Of a stretch of DNA of 64,000 nt, positions 1-11,340 are shown piece by piece. The position numbers and the translations under genes were made by a program. Source of the DNA: Castor canadensis. Taxonomy: Eukaryota; Chordata; Mammalia; Rodentia; Castoridae. The stretch covers positions 89,225,583 through 89,289,582 of the forward strand of contig NC_133390.1 of NCBI RefSeq assembly GCF_047511655.1. Reading direction: 5' to 3'. Positions within the stretch are counted from its first letter, which is position 1, and the number at the start of each line of letters is the position of its first letter. The notes below the pieces were generated by a model that made no database searches, had not been told where the DNA came from, and saw only the letters and a program-made list of their open reading frames with translations.

Positions 1-3000
1 TTGAAATGAGTGACACTTTCAGGAGAAATGCAGAGGGAGAAGAATGGAGGGCATCTACAATGCCCAGAGAGAAATCCCATGGACAGTGGGTACTGAACTC
101 CTTGTGTATGGGTGTTTCTGCCTGAAGGCCTGAAAGAAATGAACACAAATCCCAACAGGGTATCATCTTACCACAGGGTAAACCTAATTTGAGCTTGTTA
201 GAAAAATTCAGAGTCTTCAATTCAACAACAATAACAAACAGCATATTTCATTTCCCTCTCTATTCTGCTTCATTTACTAAGAAAGTTGAGGGTATTCATT
301 GGGAATCTATTGTATGTTAAACACTGTTCTAAAAACCACAGATGATATAATAAAAATGCCTCATGGTTACTGAGTGAATCACCATGGTATTGAAATTAAA
401 AGAGAGTTCAACAATAACTAAATAATAAAATGCTGTTGATGGCTAAACAGAAATGAAAATCATCACATCCAAATTTAGTATGTGATTATTTGTTGTATTC
501 AACACATTGATTCCACTGTGTGTGCTGACTGCGTTATTTTAAACTTGCTGATATAACCCTGTATTAGCCTCTAGCCAATAGCATGACGAATAAAAAGGAT
601 TTAGGCCCATTCTGTGCTCTAGAAGTAAAAATAATGTATAGTATTTTATGAAGTGAATTTCCAGAAACTCTCTACAACTCTGCTGACATTTGGGATACAA
701 GTCTATATTTATTAAACCTTAGGAAACTATTGTAACTGTAGGGAAAGCAAAATCAAAGATACACATTTTTAAACTTGAGCAAAAATCTGAGAATTGTCAA
801 TTTTTTTACAAAAATTGTGGCTATAATCTAAAAAAGTGTACATGCACAAAATTAGTTACGACTGTATTGGGTCAGTCAGAGAGAGGTGATGGTTCTATCA
901 TAAGTAAAGTTGTTAGGAAGAAAGATTTCTCTAGGACCATAAATAGGTACTCTTGTCACATGGAAATAAGGGTGTCAGTCCTGTAGACATGACTGGGTCT
1001 TTGGAGTGGGAACCTGGGAACATTTTGTAATATATCATAGCTTCACAAGGGAGGCTTTACATTTTCCTAGCAAGGAAAAGTCAATAGCAATAATATCCTC
1101 AAAAGGAATCTAAAAATGAAGTGCTTTTGCTGGAGAAAGGAATAACTAGTTAGCTATTTGAAACCATAATAGCATATATGAAGTAGCATATATCTCAGTA
1201 ATAAATAATCTTTATTTTATAGGACAGCTGAGTTTAATTAAGATCAGATAAAGAATGATATAGAGGATCTTTTAAAATTTTTCTTTAAAATTAGAATACA
1301 TTTATTTTTGGAGGGAAAAAAGTCCCTGAAGACTTACATTATTAAATACTTTTAACAAAAACAAACCTAGTTTACAAGTCCACAACACATTTGCCTTTAT
1401 GCTTCGCAAATAGTAAAGATCTGAGAAGAGAGAAATTTTTTACTTGTCACTATACACATGGCTTTTGAATCAAATTATCTTTCTTTTGCTCTTCAAGAGA
1501 TTCCTTTGGGTCTCTTGCATTTCTTTGCTACTCCTGTTCCCCAAACCTGTTTATACATTCTCCCTGCTGTATCTGGGCTTCTCTAAGCACTGAATTCAAG
1601 GATTCCAGAAATTACTGCATGGTTATTTTTTCTAATTTTTGTTACATTGTTTCCAAATGTATACCCAGTTAAGTAAATCTGTAACTCTAGTGTTTTAACA
1701 AATAAATCCCAAAATACCAATAGCTTACTAGTCTATACTCCTGTGTTGTGTTTGTTCCTGGTTAGAACAAAGCCCTCTTCTATAAGATAATCCAAGGACT
1801 CAACCTTATGAAAGTCACCTGTCCTCTCAGGTGGGGAAGGTACATTTCTATTTTGATAGTCACAACACTTTTGTTCTCTTTCTGTTGTCAGTGTCTTTTT
1901 TTGTGACCCAACCCAAATGCAAGATGTAGGGAGGGTAATCAATCACCAGGTAGGTATCTGTTTCCTGACCATGATTCTCCACTAAAGAAGAGGGAACACC
2001 AAATTGGTTCTGCTACCAATTTTCAATAAAGCTAAGCTACAATTATACTGTTACTAGGCTTATGATTTGTAAAGCAGTATCATCATTGTTAATTATGGAC
2101 TCCAATCCCAAAGGTCCTTTCTATCTAAGAATTTAAGTTATGTCAAATTAATTTTAAGTGAGGAAAGGAATTATGATTTATTTATTGTACTTCAGCTTTC
2201 CTTACTTTAGCAAGTCATCAAATTTGAAAAAGTGAAGATGCTAATAGTTAGAAAAAGATTAATTCATTTATAAAAGAAATATGTATTGTACACCTATTAC
2301 ATGTTAAGAATTAAATAACCTAGACTGGAGATTATAAGAAATATAAAATTGCATGCCTTTGGATTGCTCATAGGAAATTAAAGGGCACAGTTTAGGGTTG
2401 GGTGCAGGAGAAGGGTGTATTTCTTTGGCATTTTTTCCTTACCAACTTGTTAAAAGCAAATATTTGGTTCTCACTGGCTTCAGACTCCTATCTGTTCTAC
2501 ATAAACTTCATCCTTTAAATCTAAGCAAAGTTCTAAAGCAAATTTTATGAATCTTGTACAAATTTTAAAATCAGTACACATTGTCCTTCGTATCAGATAC
2601 TTCATTTATTATTATTTGATACTGCTGCCTCTGAATGTCAAGGGTGTCTCAGTTGAGCCAAAGCTGGAAATTAGATATGGCTGGTCAGTTGAGTTAGCTC
2701 AACTGTGTATTTCTACCTGTATATTCTCATTCATATATTTCCATCAGCTGAATGTCATAGGAAAATAAAGCATTTACAGCATGTCTCCCAGAAGAGCTGA
2801 CCAGATGGAATTTGAATTTGCAGGAAGGTGTAGATGCTCCATGAAAAGGAAAGATGATTTGGGTATGGCTTGCTCAACTCAGAATGAGACCTGGAAGCTG
2901 GAGAGGACTAAAGGTCCTAAGGTGAGGTAGACAACAATAGTCAGATTTTGAACATGACCTTACTCAGATTCCTGGACAGTATGTGAACCTTGGAAAGAAG

Positions 3001-3254
3001 GGACTCTGCAGCTCTCCCACTAAAATACTAAAATGCATGCCTCTGTTGCAGAACTCTTACAATGAGCCAGGGCCCTGCCACAGTACATACCTCACCATCC
3101 AAGTACTAGGGTAGCCGCGTACAATGCTGAAATAGTCAGCAGCCTTAGCAGAGCAAGAATTCTTCTTCTTTTTGTATAATGTTCCTTTGGCAGAGAAGTC
3201 CTGTAGCCTGTATACCAATCTTCTGTCATTTCTTACTATTTGCACAAACATTGT
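1..3254. other. Unique AT-rich DNA, no gene recognised
   Basis: No exon, RNA gene or young repeat could be recognised. The short open frames here are of random length for AT-rich DNA and lack any protein motif. A weak L2/MIR-like phrase occurs near 285-360 and another near 2270-2340, too decayed to place firmly. Confidence 0.5.
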
Positions 3255-3430
3255 GTTTGGGACACAGTGTCAAGTACACTAGACATGGAGTCAGACTCAT
3301 GTGAAAATCCAGGCTCTCCCACCACCCCTCACGGTCTTTGTCTCCTGTGCCTGTTTTCTCATACTGAAGTAGGTAGAACAATAATATTTACATTACAGGT
3401 TTTCTTGTTAAGGATTAAGTGAAATAATAT
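3255..3430 (+). repeat. MIR-like SINE relic
   Basis: The order of phrases fits a MIR core: a 'gagtcagactcatgtg' block, a 'cctgttttctcatactgaa' block and then 'ggattaagtgaaataat'. It is strongly diverged and no flanking duplication survives. The short CT-rich run 3463-3497 follows it. Confidence 0.45.
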
Positions 3431-3497
3431 TGTGAAATTGTATTGAGAAGAATAAAATACAAAAATTTCTCTCTCTGTCTCTGTCTTTCTCTCTGCC

Positions 3498-4458
3498 ATT
3501 GTTGTTGATTTATAAACCTGATGTAAAGAAAAAATAATCTCATGAAAATAAAAGGCTTTTGTGAAATTCTCATTCCTCAGAAAATAGACAAATGTCTTCT
3601 GGGTGGTTAAGTCATCTTCATGTCACTATAAACTTAGCATTTTGTTACTTCTGGTAAGAAACAAACAATATGATTAAGACAGAAGCATAATCACTGAAAA
3701 AGAATACATAGAAAAGGTTCTCCTATGGGCACATCTATGTGAACTCTGTAGAAAATGTTAAATGATCTTTGAAATGACAAATAATACATTTTGATAAACT
3801 GTGGTAGAAAATTTCTACTTTTAAATGAATGATTTGTGGATCTATTTGCAATTTGAGATGAACCCATAATTCATAGGGGTTCATCATGAATTATCAATGC
3901 TTAGAATCTTGTTTGTAGCTAATGTAGGAAACTGGAGACGTTCTTCAAGAACACTCTGTATTAAGTTGTAACTTCTTTTCTGAAAGCAGAGACTATGAGT
4001 GACTGCACTATTGGCACAAACTTTAAATTTATACTTGATAATTTTAAGACAGTATACATTTTGTGAAGTCCAAAATTTAGCTTAGAGACAAGCACCCAAA
4101 ATTAAAAAATAAAAAAACCTTGCAATTTCAGCATTAACAGAACAAATGATATCCTAATAATTAATACAGCACACATTTTTATAAATCTTGAACTTGTATT
4201 TATTTCAGCTGAGCTCATAATTTTTGTTGATTTAAGGATATTGCTAATGATATTGAAATAAGAAGTTCAATCTCTAGGTTAATCACAAGTTATATCCTAA
4301 TCAAAGAACTAGGTGAAGGAACACAAATGGGTTATTGCAAGCCAACATAGTAACTAGAAAAACCTTTCAAAACGAATCTCCTATTGATGATGATTCTTAA
4401 ATAACCCCTTGCCATGCATAGATTCACCCTTATGCCAGATTCTCCAGTCTCAGCATTT
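3498..4458. other. Unique AT-rich DNA, nothing recognised
   Basis: No coding, RNA or repeat signal was seen apart from A-rich runs. Confidence 0.45.
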
Positions 4459-4476
4459 AAAAAAAAATTGCAGTAA

Positions 4477-4670
4477 GCTGGGCATCAGTGGCTCACTCAT
4501 GTAATCCTAGCTACTCAGGAGGCAGAGATCAGGAAGCTCGTGGTTCAAAGCCAGCCCAGGCAAATAATTTGCGAGACCCTATCTCGAAAAAATCCATCAC
4601 AAAAAAGGACTGGTGGAGTGGTTCAAGGTGTAGGCCCTGAGTTCAAACCACAGTATTGCAAAAAAAAAAA
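4477..4670 (+). mobile_element. Composite B1/ID-type SINE
   Basis: A 7SL/B1-like left half (gctgggcatcagtggctcac, then taatcctagctactcaggag) is followed by an internal A-rich linker and an ID-like right half (ggtggagtggttcaaggtgt ... gagttcaaaccacagta), ending in poly(A). The flanks repeat 'attgcagtaa' on both sides (4468-4476 region and 4672-4681), a target-site duplication extended by A's. Elements of this type are pol III-transcribed and mobilised by L1 proteins in trans. The composite structure is what suggests a rodent outside the mouse-rat group. Confidence 0.85.
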
Positions 4671-4771
4671 AATTGCAGTAAACGAATCTGTTTTTGAGTT
4701 TTTCCTCCAATTTAATTTACACAATACTGCACAAATTTTAAAATGACTTCTTTTAAAGAACAAGCAATAAC

Positions 4772-4900
4772 GGCCGGAGGTGTGGCTTAAGTTGTAGTCC
4801 TAGATCCTGCTTCAAAACCACAAAGCCCTGAGTTCAAACTCCAGGACCTCCTCCACCCCTCTACCTCCAGCCAAATAAAAGAAAAAAAGAGAGAGAGAGA
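4772..4900 (+). mobile_element. ID-like SINE (right half only), diverged
   Basis: The text 'ggccggaggtgtggcttaag' and 'gccctgagttcaaactccag' matches the ID-like half of the composite SINEs here. It ends in an A-rich tail that has grown into a short GA repeat near 4885-4900. There is no 7SL-like half. Confidence 0.6.
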
Positions 4901-5164
4901 TCAGTAGTTTACAAATAGGAACTATTCTTTCCCCAAAAATTGCTGAAATTTTCTATTGAGTTCAAGGTAATTGAAAACACAATGGGCTAAGCTGGACTAA
5001 AAGGGGAAAGATGCAGATTAATTTCAAATACAACAATACATTCTACACTCATCATCAATTTATATGAAGAATTAAAAATTTAGTAAGATTTACAAAGGAA
5101 TCAAGGAAATCTCATATCTTATTAAATTGAAAATTTAGAAGAATATCATTTCTGCTAATGGTCT

Positions 5165-5345
5165 CAAGTTTGTCCCTCAGTTTCCATTGTCCCTTCCCTA
5201 CTTCAGGCCCTCATTTTATCTGCACCATTACCATAGCCTTCTAACAAGCCTCTACCTCCTCCTCCTCCTCCTGTCACCATCCTTCCACAGCTGCCATTTG
5301 GTCATATTCCCACCTCAAAAACTTGACATGGTATTTGCTACCTAA
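5165..5345 (+). repeat. L2-like relic (tentative)
   Basis: The text around 'tagccttctaacaagcctct' and 'cttccacagctgcca' resembles a widespread old mammalian repeat I tentatively place in the L2 group. It contains a short CTC trinucleotide run at 5263-5278. Family assignment from memory only. Confidence 0.3.
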
Positions 5346-5866
5346 AAATTGAAATATTAATCACTCACCTAGATTTTCTGGGTCACCATAGCAAATCATC
5401 TCCCAACCCTTTTAGTCATATAATCTTAGATTTAAACATCAGTAACCTAGCTTAGACTTAATAGAAATAAGGACTTGATTAGATTTCACTAAATTAGGTA
5501 TGATTGGACATACTATCTCTAGAACATGTTTAATAGTTCCTGGAAATAATAGGCATTAATGCATTCTAACTTATTTTTATTGTTAGTGCTATTATTTTCT
5601 ATCCTTACCTAGTACTAATGTGGAATGCTTGCTCAAGTCTTATCTTTCACGAACACTCCTCAATTCTAAAAATCAACTCTCTTCCTCATTGTCCCACAGC
5701 ACAATATTGAAGCCTCTTTTATAACATGTATATCTCATAGCACTGTCTTTTACATTGTCCATTTTTATTGTGAGAGAATATAAATAGTAACTATTTTTCT
5801 ACTTTACCATATTTTGCAGCTTCTATAATACTGTTCTGTATGTAGCAAGTACACAATATATGTTTT

Positions 5867-6107
5867 TTTATTATTATTTATTTTTACTGTTGTTCTGGGT
5901 AGGAGTACATTGTGGCATTTACAGAGGTCCTTACAATATATCAACTATATCATACTGAATTCGCCCCCTCCATCATTCTCATTTATTCCCCTCCCTGGAG
6001 TAGTTTCAACAGGGAGGAGGTAGGGAAAGGTATGGGAGGGTGAATATAGTGCAAATACTGTGTACACGTGTATATAAATGGAAAGATGATACCTGTTGAA
6101 ACTAGCT
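5867..6107 (-). mobile_element. Old L1 3' end with 5' inversion
   Basis: Bases 5867-6008 read as the reverse complement of an L1 3' UTR end (T-rich start, then 'tgttctgggtaggagtacat', 'ggcatttacagaggtcctta'). From about 6010 to 6107 the next segment of the same UTR runs in the opposite direction ('gggagggtgaatatagtgca', 'atgatacctgttgaaact'). A colinear copy at 60609-60975 shows the normal order. The flanks carry a 13-bp duplication with one mismatch: caatatatgtttt at 5854-5866 and caataaatgtttt at 6108-6120. This is the known signature of L1 twin priming. Confidence 0.75.
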
Positions 6108-6120
6108 CAATAAATGTTTT

Positions 6121-7238
6121 GGGGGTGGAGCTGTTGAAGATATAACATAGGAAAGTCAATAAAGATTATATAATGTGTTCAAATGAATTACAAATTCATT
6201 TTACAAAGTATGACTATGGTAACTATGCAATACGTTGTTCCAAACAGGTACACTTCCAGGGCACAAAGAGGATGTTACCGATGATTATAAGGGAACAGTA
6301 CAAAGGTAAATCCCATAAAAACAGATCTGAACATTGCAAAGATTATATTAATTGCATTTACCCTTTCCTTTTAGCCATGATGAAACCAACCCTATTAGGG
6401 AGAAGGTTGGGTATAATCAGGTCTTTAAAATATGGAGAAATAGTTCATAGACATCTATGGAGTAAGTGCCACAGTTTGAGGCTCCTAGAATTAGCTTAAA
6501 TTGACCAGAGTACCAAGGATTTGAACTGAGCTCCCTTCTCTTAAGGGTCTGGGATGGAGAGTAAGAGCAGACTTCCAAAACTTTGCCTGCTGTGGTGAAC
6601 AGAAACATACTAAGGGAGTGTTCCATGGCACAGAAGTGTGCTCCTCTGCAGGAGCCTTGTTTTCTCCTCTCATTCCAGAACTTCTCAAGCCAGGGCCTTC
6701 ATGCTGTGTGCATCTTTCTGTTTCCATCTCTTCTTCCTTATCTTTTAATGCTGGGTGGTTATTTTCAAAATGTTTTATTCCACCCTCTGTACATCCCAAG
6801 TGATCATCTTCTCAGCCATGGAAGTGTTGCCCACAGTGCGTGAAGGAAGGGCATTTTCCAGAGGAGGCAGTACTGCTTGATGGACATGGTCCTGTGGTGG
6901 TATAGGGCAGGAGGTTCAGTAAGCTAGAGACTCCACAGGGTCTGCACTGTAGTCAGATGGCTCTGATTTAAGGGGGCAATCAATGCTTTCTGTGCCAGCT
7001 CTAATTTAGTGTTGCCCTTTAGACTCACTGAGAGAGCAGCCAGCCATTCAGCCAGTGTTCAACCATGTTTACACAAGGTTCCATGTGGAACCACTGGTGT
7101 CAGGTAGGGGCAGCTCAGAACTGACAGCTTGGAGACTGAGAGCATTGGAGCTAATCTAGGCTGGGACACCATCCAGCTGTATAATTTTGAACAAGTCCTA
7201 TACCAACCTGTGTCTTAAAGTTCTAAAAGATAATAATA
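6121..7238. other. Unique DNA, no gene recognised
   Basis: Several overlapping open frames (60-108 codons) lie at 6173-6843 on both strands, but none shows a domain, and the overlap of frames argues against coding. A MIR-like phrase is present at about 7150-7230. Confidence 0.4.
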
Positions 7239-7316
7239 GGGCTAGGGATGTAGCTCAGTGGCAGCACTCTGGATCGCATGTCTGAGGCCCTTAGTTTGAT
7301 CCCAGCACTAAAAAAC
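7239..7316 (+). mobile_element. ID SINE
   Basis: 'gctagggatgtagctcagtg' is the start of an ID element, whose promoter half derives from a tRNA/BC1-like RNA. It ends 'gatcccagcactaaaaaac' with a short A tail. It is about 78 bp, the normal ID length, with several substitutions. Confidence 0.85.
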
Positions 7317-7814
7317 AGAGTCCAGCTGGTACCAATCATTGAATACTTCATAATAAGGATGACCTGAGGGCAGATGTGAAATAACTTGCAAAACTATAAA
7401 TCACTTCAAATGTCTTGTCCTTTATTACTAGGCAGGCTCCTTTATTCCTTATACGTTACGCTCTGAAATCTTTGCGATTTAACTGTTTCTTTAAGTACCA
7501 TTCTGAGTACTGTAAAGCTGTTTTTTTCATGACTGCGATTTTTTTGGCCACACCACCTCAAGTCAAGTATTATTACTTAATGAAAAAGAAGTAAAAGGAT
7601 TTTGCTTTTCAAATTAAGAAAATTAGCTTGAGATGATATAGCTTTTGACAGCAATAATGCTTGTGAGCCAATCTGTCTAACATAAAATGCAGAAACTCTC
7701 AGCTATGGAGGATTTAATTGATTCTGGAAAAACTGCATTTTTGGAAGCACTATAGTATCTTAATGTATCTATTTCATTAATAGTTTGAGGGGGAAAGAAA
7801 CAGACTTTTGATCT

Positions 7815-7915
7815 AGTTCAGCTCTTCCACTCAACTATTCTGTGACCTTCGGCAAGTCACTTAACATCTCTGGGTTTTAATTTTATTTGCAAATTATTTG
7901 AAGTACATAATATGG
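7815..7915 (+). repeat. MIR SINE relic
   Basis: 'tgtgaccttcggcaagtcac' followed by 'ttaacatctctgggtttt' is close to the conserved MIR core. It is one of the clearest MIRs in the window. Confidence 0.75.
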
Positions 7916-8129
7916 AAAGTTCATTCTAATTCTAAAATCCAGAGTATTTCACAACCATTACAATTTTAAAAGCAAGTTTTCTATTTTTTCCTTTCATTCA
8001 GACTAATAAATGCTTGGTTAGGATTAATTTATGTAGCACCAAGCAAATGACAGCCCAGTTGACACAGTACGTATAAAATGAAGTTGTCAAAATGAAAGCA
8101 ACTTTTGAGACAAAGAGTATTAAAATGCA

Positions 8130-8310
8130 ATTGACTTTGAAATAACCTGCCTAGGCATGGCTCACAAATTCTACCCAAAGCAACATTCTTGAGGCTGTTT
8201 GCTTAGTATGCAAATTAAAATTATCATTAAAAGACCAGTGATCATGTGGTGGTTCTATAATTAATGATTTTCACGGCCAAAAGGAGAGATTGCAGTTAAT
8301 TAGCCTACCT
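8130..8310. promoter_or_regulatory. Candidate conserved enhancer-like stretch (POU/homeodomain sites)
   Basis: Within 100 bp there is a perfect octamer ATGCAAAT (8208-8215) merged with a TTA homeodomain half-site, TAATTAATGA (8258-8267) and TTAATTAG (8296-8303). The stretch carries no recognisable repeat. Sequences of this look are often conserved noncoding elements, but conservation cannot be judged from one genome. This is inference from motif content only. Confidence 0.25.
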
Positions 8311-9654
8311 GATATCTTGCTTCTTGAGTCTCTTGGGGTATGGGCTGGCTGATAGGAAAGGGTCCTCAGTCATGGATGCTACACTCTTTAGTTGACCCTG
8401 GTGATCTCATCTACCTCCTCCATCCATCTTAAAACTGAAAGAAGGTTATTCCTTGAAAGACAAGGTGATTATGGTCCTCATGAGAGAAGCAAGGTTGCTT
8501 CCAAGTATAGATCACTATACTTGGTTGCTAATGGAAAGCAAAATGAGAAATTGTGGAAATAAAAATACTTAGCAAGAATTAAGCAAAATGTATGCAAATT
8601 TCATACTAGTTTTTACTTAAAAGGGACAAGTGCATGCATTTTCTTTTGTACATTCCCCTCTGTTTTTGCCTCTTTGTTCCTGAGTGTAGTAGAAAAAATA
8701 GTTTCATGGCTTCCCACCATCTTCTTTTATGAGTGTGGCTACTGAGAACTTTTCTGAAACTCAGTTTCTTTGTACACAAAAACACTCCTAGCTATAAAAA
8801 CTTTCCAATTCAGTGACTTCATAACTTTAATTTTACTGAAAAAAGAAGACAGAAAGAATATTCATGAAGTCTCAAGATCTGAACAGTTATAGACCAGGAA
8901 TTAGTAAATGAGGAGGATTTAAGAATACAAAGCAAAGGCAAATAGGAGATCAAAGTCTCAGTCAAGTTGTCAGGGACCAGGTCAACAAAATCTAGAGCAG
9001 TGGATGTCTGGGCTGTTGGCACTTTCACCTGATCACTTTTTTCCTTCTCTGAACTCTTGGATTTTTCAAATAAGTCAGTTTTGGGAGTTTTAACCCAGGT
9101 TCATGATCTTCTCCACTTCTGCTTTTGGTTTACTGAACTCTCTTGGCAAAAATCATTATCAGGACTTCTTCAATGTTTCCCTTTGTATTAACTCTTTCCC
9201 TTCTCAAAAAGTAGTGCTGCATTCTTTTGTGATTATTTCCCTACTTGTTTCCCTCCTTTCATAGCCAAACTCTTATGAAATCATTTGCTGTCTTTCATTC
9301 CTTACCTGTTAATCTGCTGATCAGTTTCTTTCGGAGTTGGGCTGTCTCAGAAGCTGACTCTGGGACAAGGATTGAAATAAAAGTAGCTAATCTGGAAGAT
9401 GATACCAAAGGATACATTAGGAGTAGCAACAAGTGAGATAGAAAAGAAAACATAGTCAGTGTGGTGTATGCAATCAAATCATCGCTTTTATGCTGGTGAT
9501 TTTTCAATTCTGTATTTCCAGGTCATATCTCAACGTTTAAGACCATGTTTACAAATGTACTAAATGCCCCTAACTGAATGTCTACAACAACTCAAACCCA
9601 ACATCTACACATATTGGCTTCATGTATGTATTCAGGGCCCATCTCTCCTAATCC
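8311..9654. other. Unique DNA, nothing recognised
   Basis: Only short random open frames occur here. No repeat or RNA gene was recognised. Confidence 0.4.
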
Positions 9655-9860
9655 TTGCATATATGACACTGAGTAAGCTATTTAATCTTTACAAGTCCCA
9701 GACACCTCTTAGTAAGAACAGAAATAATAACAGTGCTACCAATATAAGTTGTCTTAAGGATTAAATGAATTCATTTCTCTTGAGCACTAAGTGCCTGTGC
9801 CTGGTGTACAGGAAGCAGGCAGTACTCAATCATTAGCTGACATTGTTAATGTAATAATCA
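9655..9860 (+). repeat. MIR SINE relic
   Basis: 'gacactgagtaagctattta' is followed by 'ggattaaatgaattc' and then 'ggcagtactcaatcattagc', the order expected of a full MIR. Confidence 0.55.
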
Positions 9861-9979
9861 CTTTCTCCACAAACTAAGTTCTTATCATGCATTCCTATCT
9901 TTGTTAATGGCATCACCATCTACCCACTTGCATCAGAAATTTAAAACTCATCCCAAAAGTCTTTCTCACTCTCAACATC

Positions 9980-10440
9980 AGGCACCACATCCTGCCAACT
10001 TCAACTCCCACATATTTCTTAAATTTGTCATTTCCTCTCCATCCTTCTTCATCTGCCTAATGCCAGCCCTCTTGCTTAGATTAGAATTTCTTGGGAAATT
10101 CTGTCTACAGTGCTAAGCATTGTAATTGACACAAAGTGATCACTTAATAAATATTTGAATGAATGAATAAATATCATCAAATCATCTCTGTCATAACAAA
10201 TAGTACCACAACCCTCCTAGATACCTGAGTCCTCCTTGATTCCACATTTTCTTCCATAGCAACATTTGAGCCATGAGTAACCTGGTTTACCTCTAACTCC
10301 AAAATATACCTACAATCCACTCATTTCTCAGCACTTCCTCTCTGCTAGTGTCCTAAATCCAAGACCAGATTCTTATCTGTACACTTAGACTTTCCTCCTC
10401 TTGCCTTTTAGAATGATCAAAACGTAAATTAGATCTCACT
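9980..10440 (+). repeat. L2-like relics (tentative)
   Basis: The segment has CT-rich phrases and 'aagtgatcacttaataaata' followed by 'tttgaatgaatgaata', typical of an L2 or MIR 3' end. The part after 10200 is weaker and may be a second copy. Confidence 0.4.
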
Positions 10441-10456
10441 GTACCTCTATTACCGT

Positions 10457-10469
10457 TCTATGGCTTCTT
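10457..10469. repeat. Left target-site duplication
   Basis: tctatggcttctt, repeated exactly at 10930-10942. It brackets the minus-strand L1 fragment. Confidence 0.85.
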
Positions 10470-10929
10470 TTTTTTTTTCATTTTTCTTTTATTATTCATA
10501 TGTGCATACAAGGCTTGGTTCATTTCTCCCCCCTGCCCCCACCCCCTCCCTTACCACCCACTCCGCCCCCTCCCTCTCCCCCCCCTCAATACCCAGCAGA
10601 AACTATTTTGCCCTTATTTCTAATTTTGTTGTAGAGAGAGTATAAGCAATAATAGGAAGGAACAAGGGTTTTTGCTGGTTGAGATAAGGATAGCTATACA
10701 GGGCATTGACTCACATTGATTTCCTGTGCGTGGGTGTTACCTTCTAGGTTAATTCTTTTTGATCTCACCTTTTCTCTAGTACCTGTTCCCCTTTTCCTAT
10801 TGGCCTCAGTTGCTTTAAGGTATCTGCTTTAGTTTCTCTGCGTTAAGGGCAACAAATGCTAGCTAGTTTTTTAGGTGTCTTACCTATCCTCACCCCTCCC
10901 TTGTGTGCTCTCGCTTTTATCATGTGCTC
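10470..10929 (-). mobile_element. 5'-truncated young L1 3' end
   Basis: The reverse complement matches the 3' UTR of the two long L1 copies at 24.9-30.8 and 51.1-58.3 kb. It includes the C-rich strand of the polypurine tract (10530-10582) and a poly(T) at the left that is the L1 A-tail. It is cut off 5' just inside the 3' UTR, so no ORF2 remains. Perfect 13-bp duplications flank it. Of similar age to the long copies, judging by similarity. Confidence 0.92.
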
Positions 10930-10942
10930 TCTATGGCTTCTT
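10930..10942. repeat. Right target-site duplication
   Basis: tctatggcttctt, identical to 10457-10469. Confidence 0.85.
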
Positions 10943-10984
10943 GATAAAGTCTTTAATATTATCTGTAAGGACTCTGAAGTGTCC

Positions 10985-11340
10985 TACTGACTACTCCCAC
11001 ATAGCTCTTTCCTTTTGTCCCTTTGCACACTTTGTTTTGGCCACAATGGCTTTTGTGTTTTGCCTGGAACACACCAAATGTGCACCTTTTACAACTGCTG
11101 TTTTCCTGCTTGGGCTACTCTTCCTCTGAGTCTTCACATAACTACATATTTCTCATTAATCAAGTCTCATCTTCCCACATTTATCTCATCTAATTTCTAT
11201 TCTTATATCTTTTTGACTGTTTCCTGTCCCCACTTCTATTTAAGATAGAATTCATGTCTGTTTTATTACTGTCACCCAGAGTCCAGAATGATAATTAGAC
11301 ATTGTACGGGATCAATAAATATTTGTCAATAAACATTTAT
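10985..11340 (+). repeat. L2 LINE relic, 3' end
   Basis: 'tttgcacactttgttttggc', 'tttgcctggaacacacc' and a terminal 'gatcaataaatatttgtcaa' follow the order of the L2 3' region. It is strongly diverged and the open frame over it (10875-11129) is not a gene. Confidence 0.55.
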
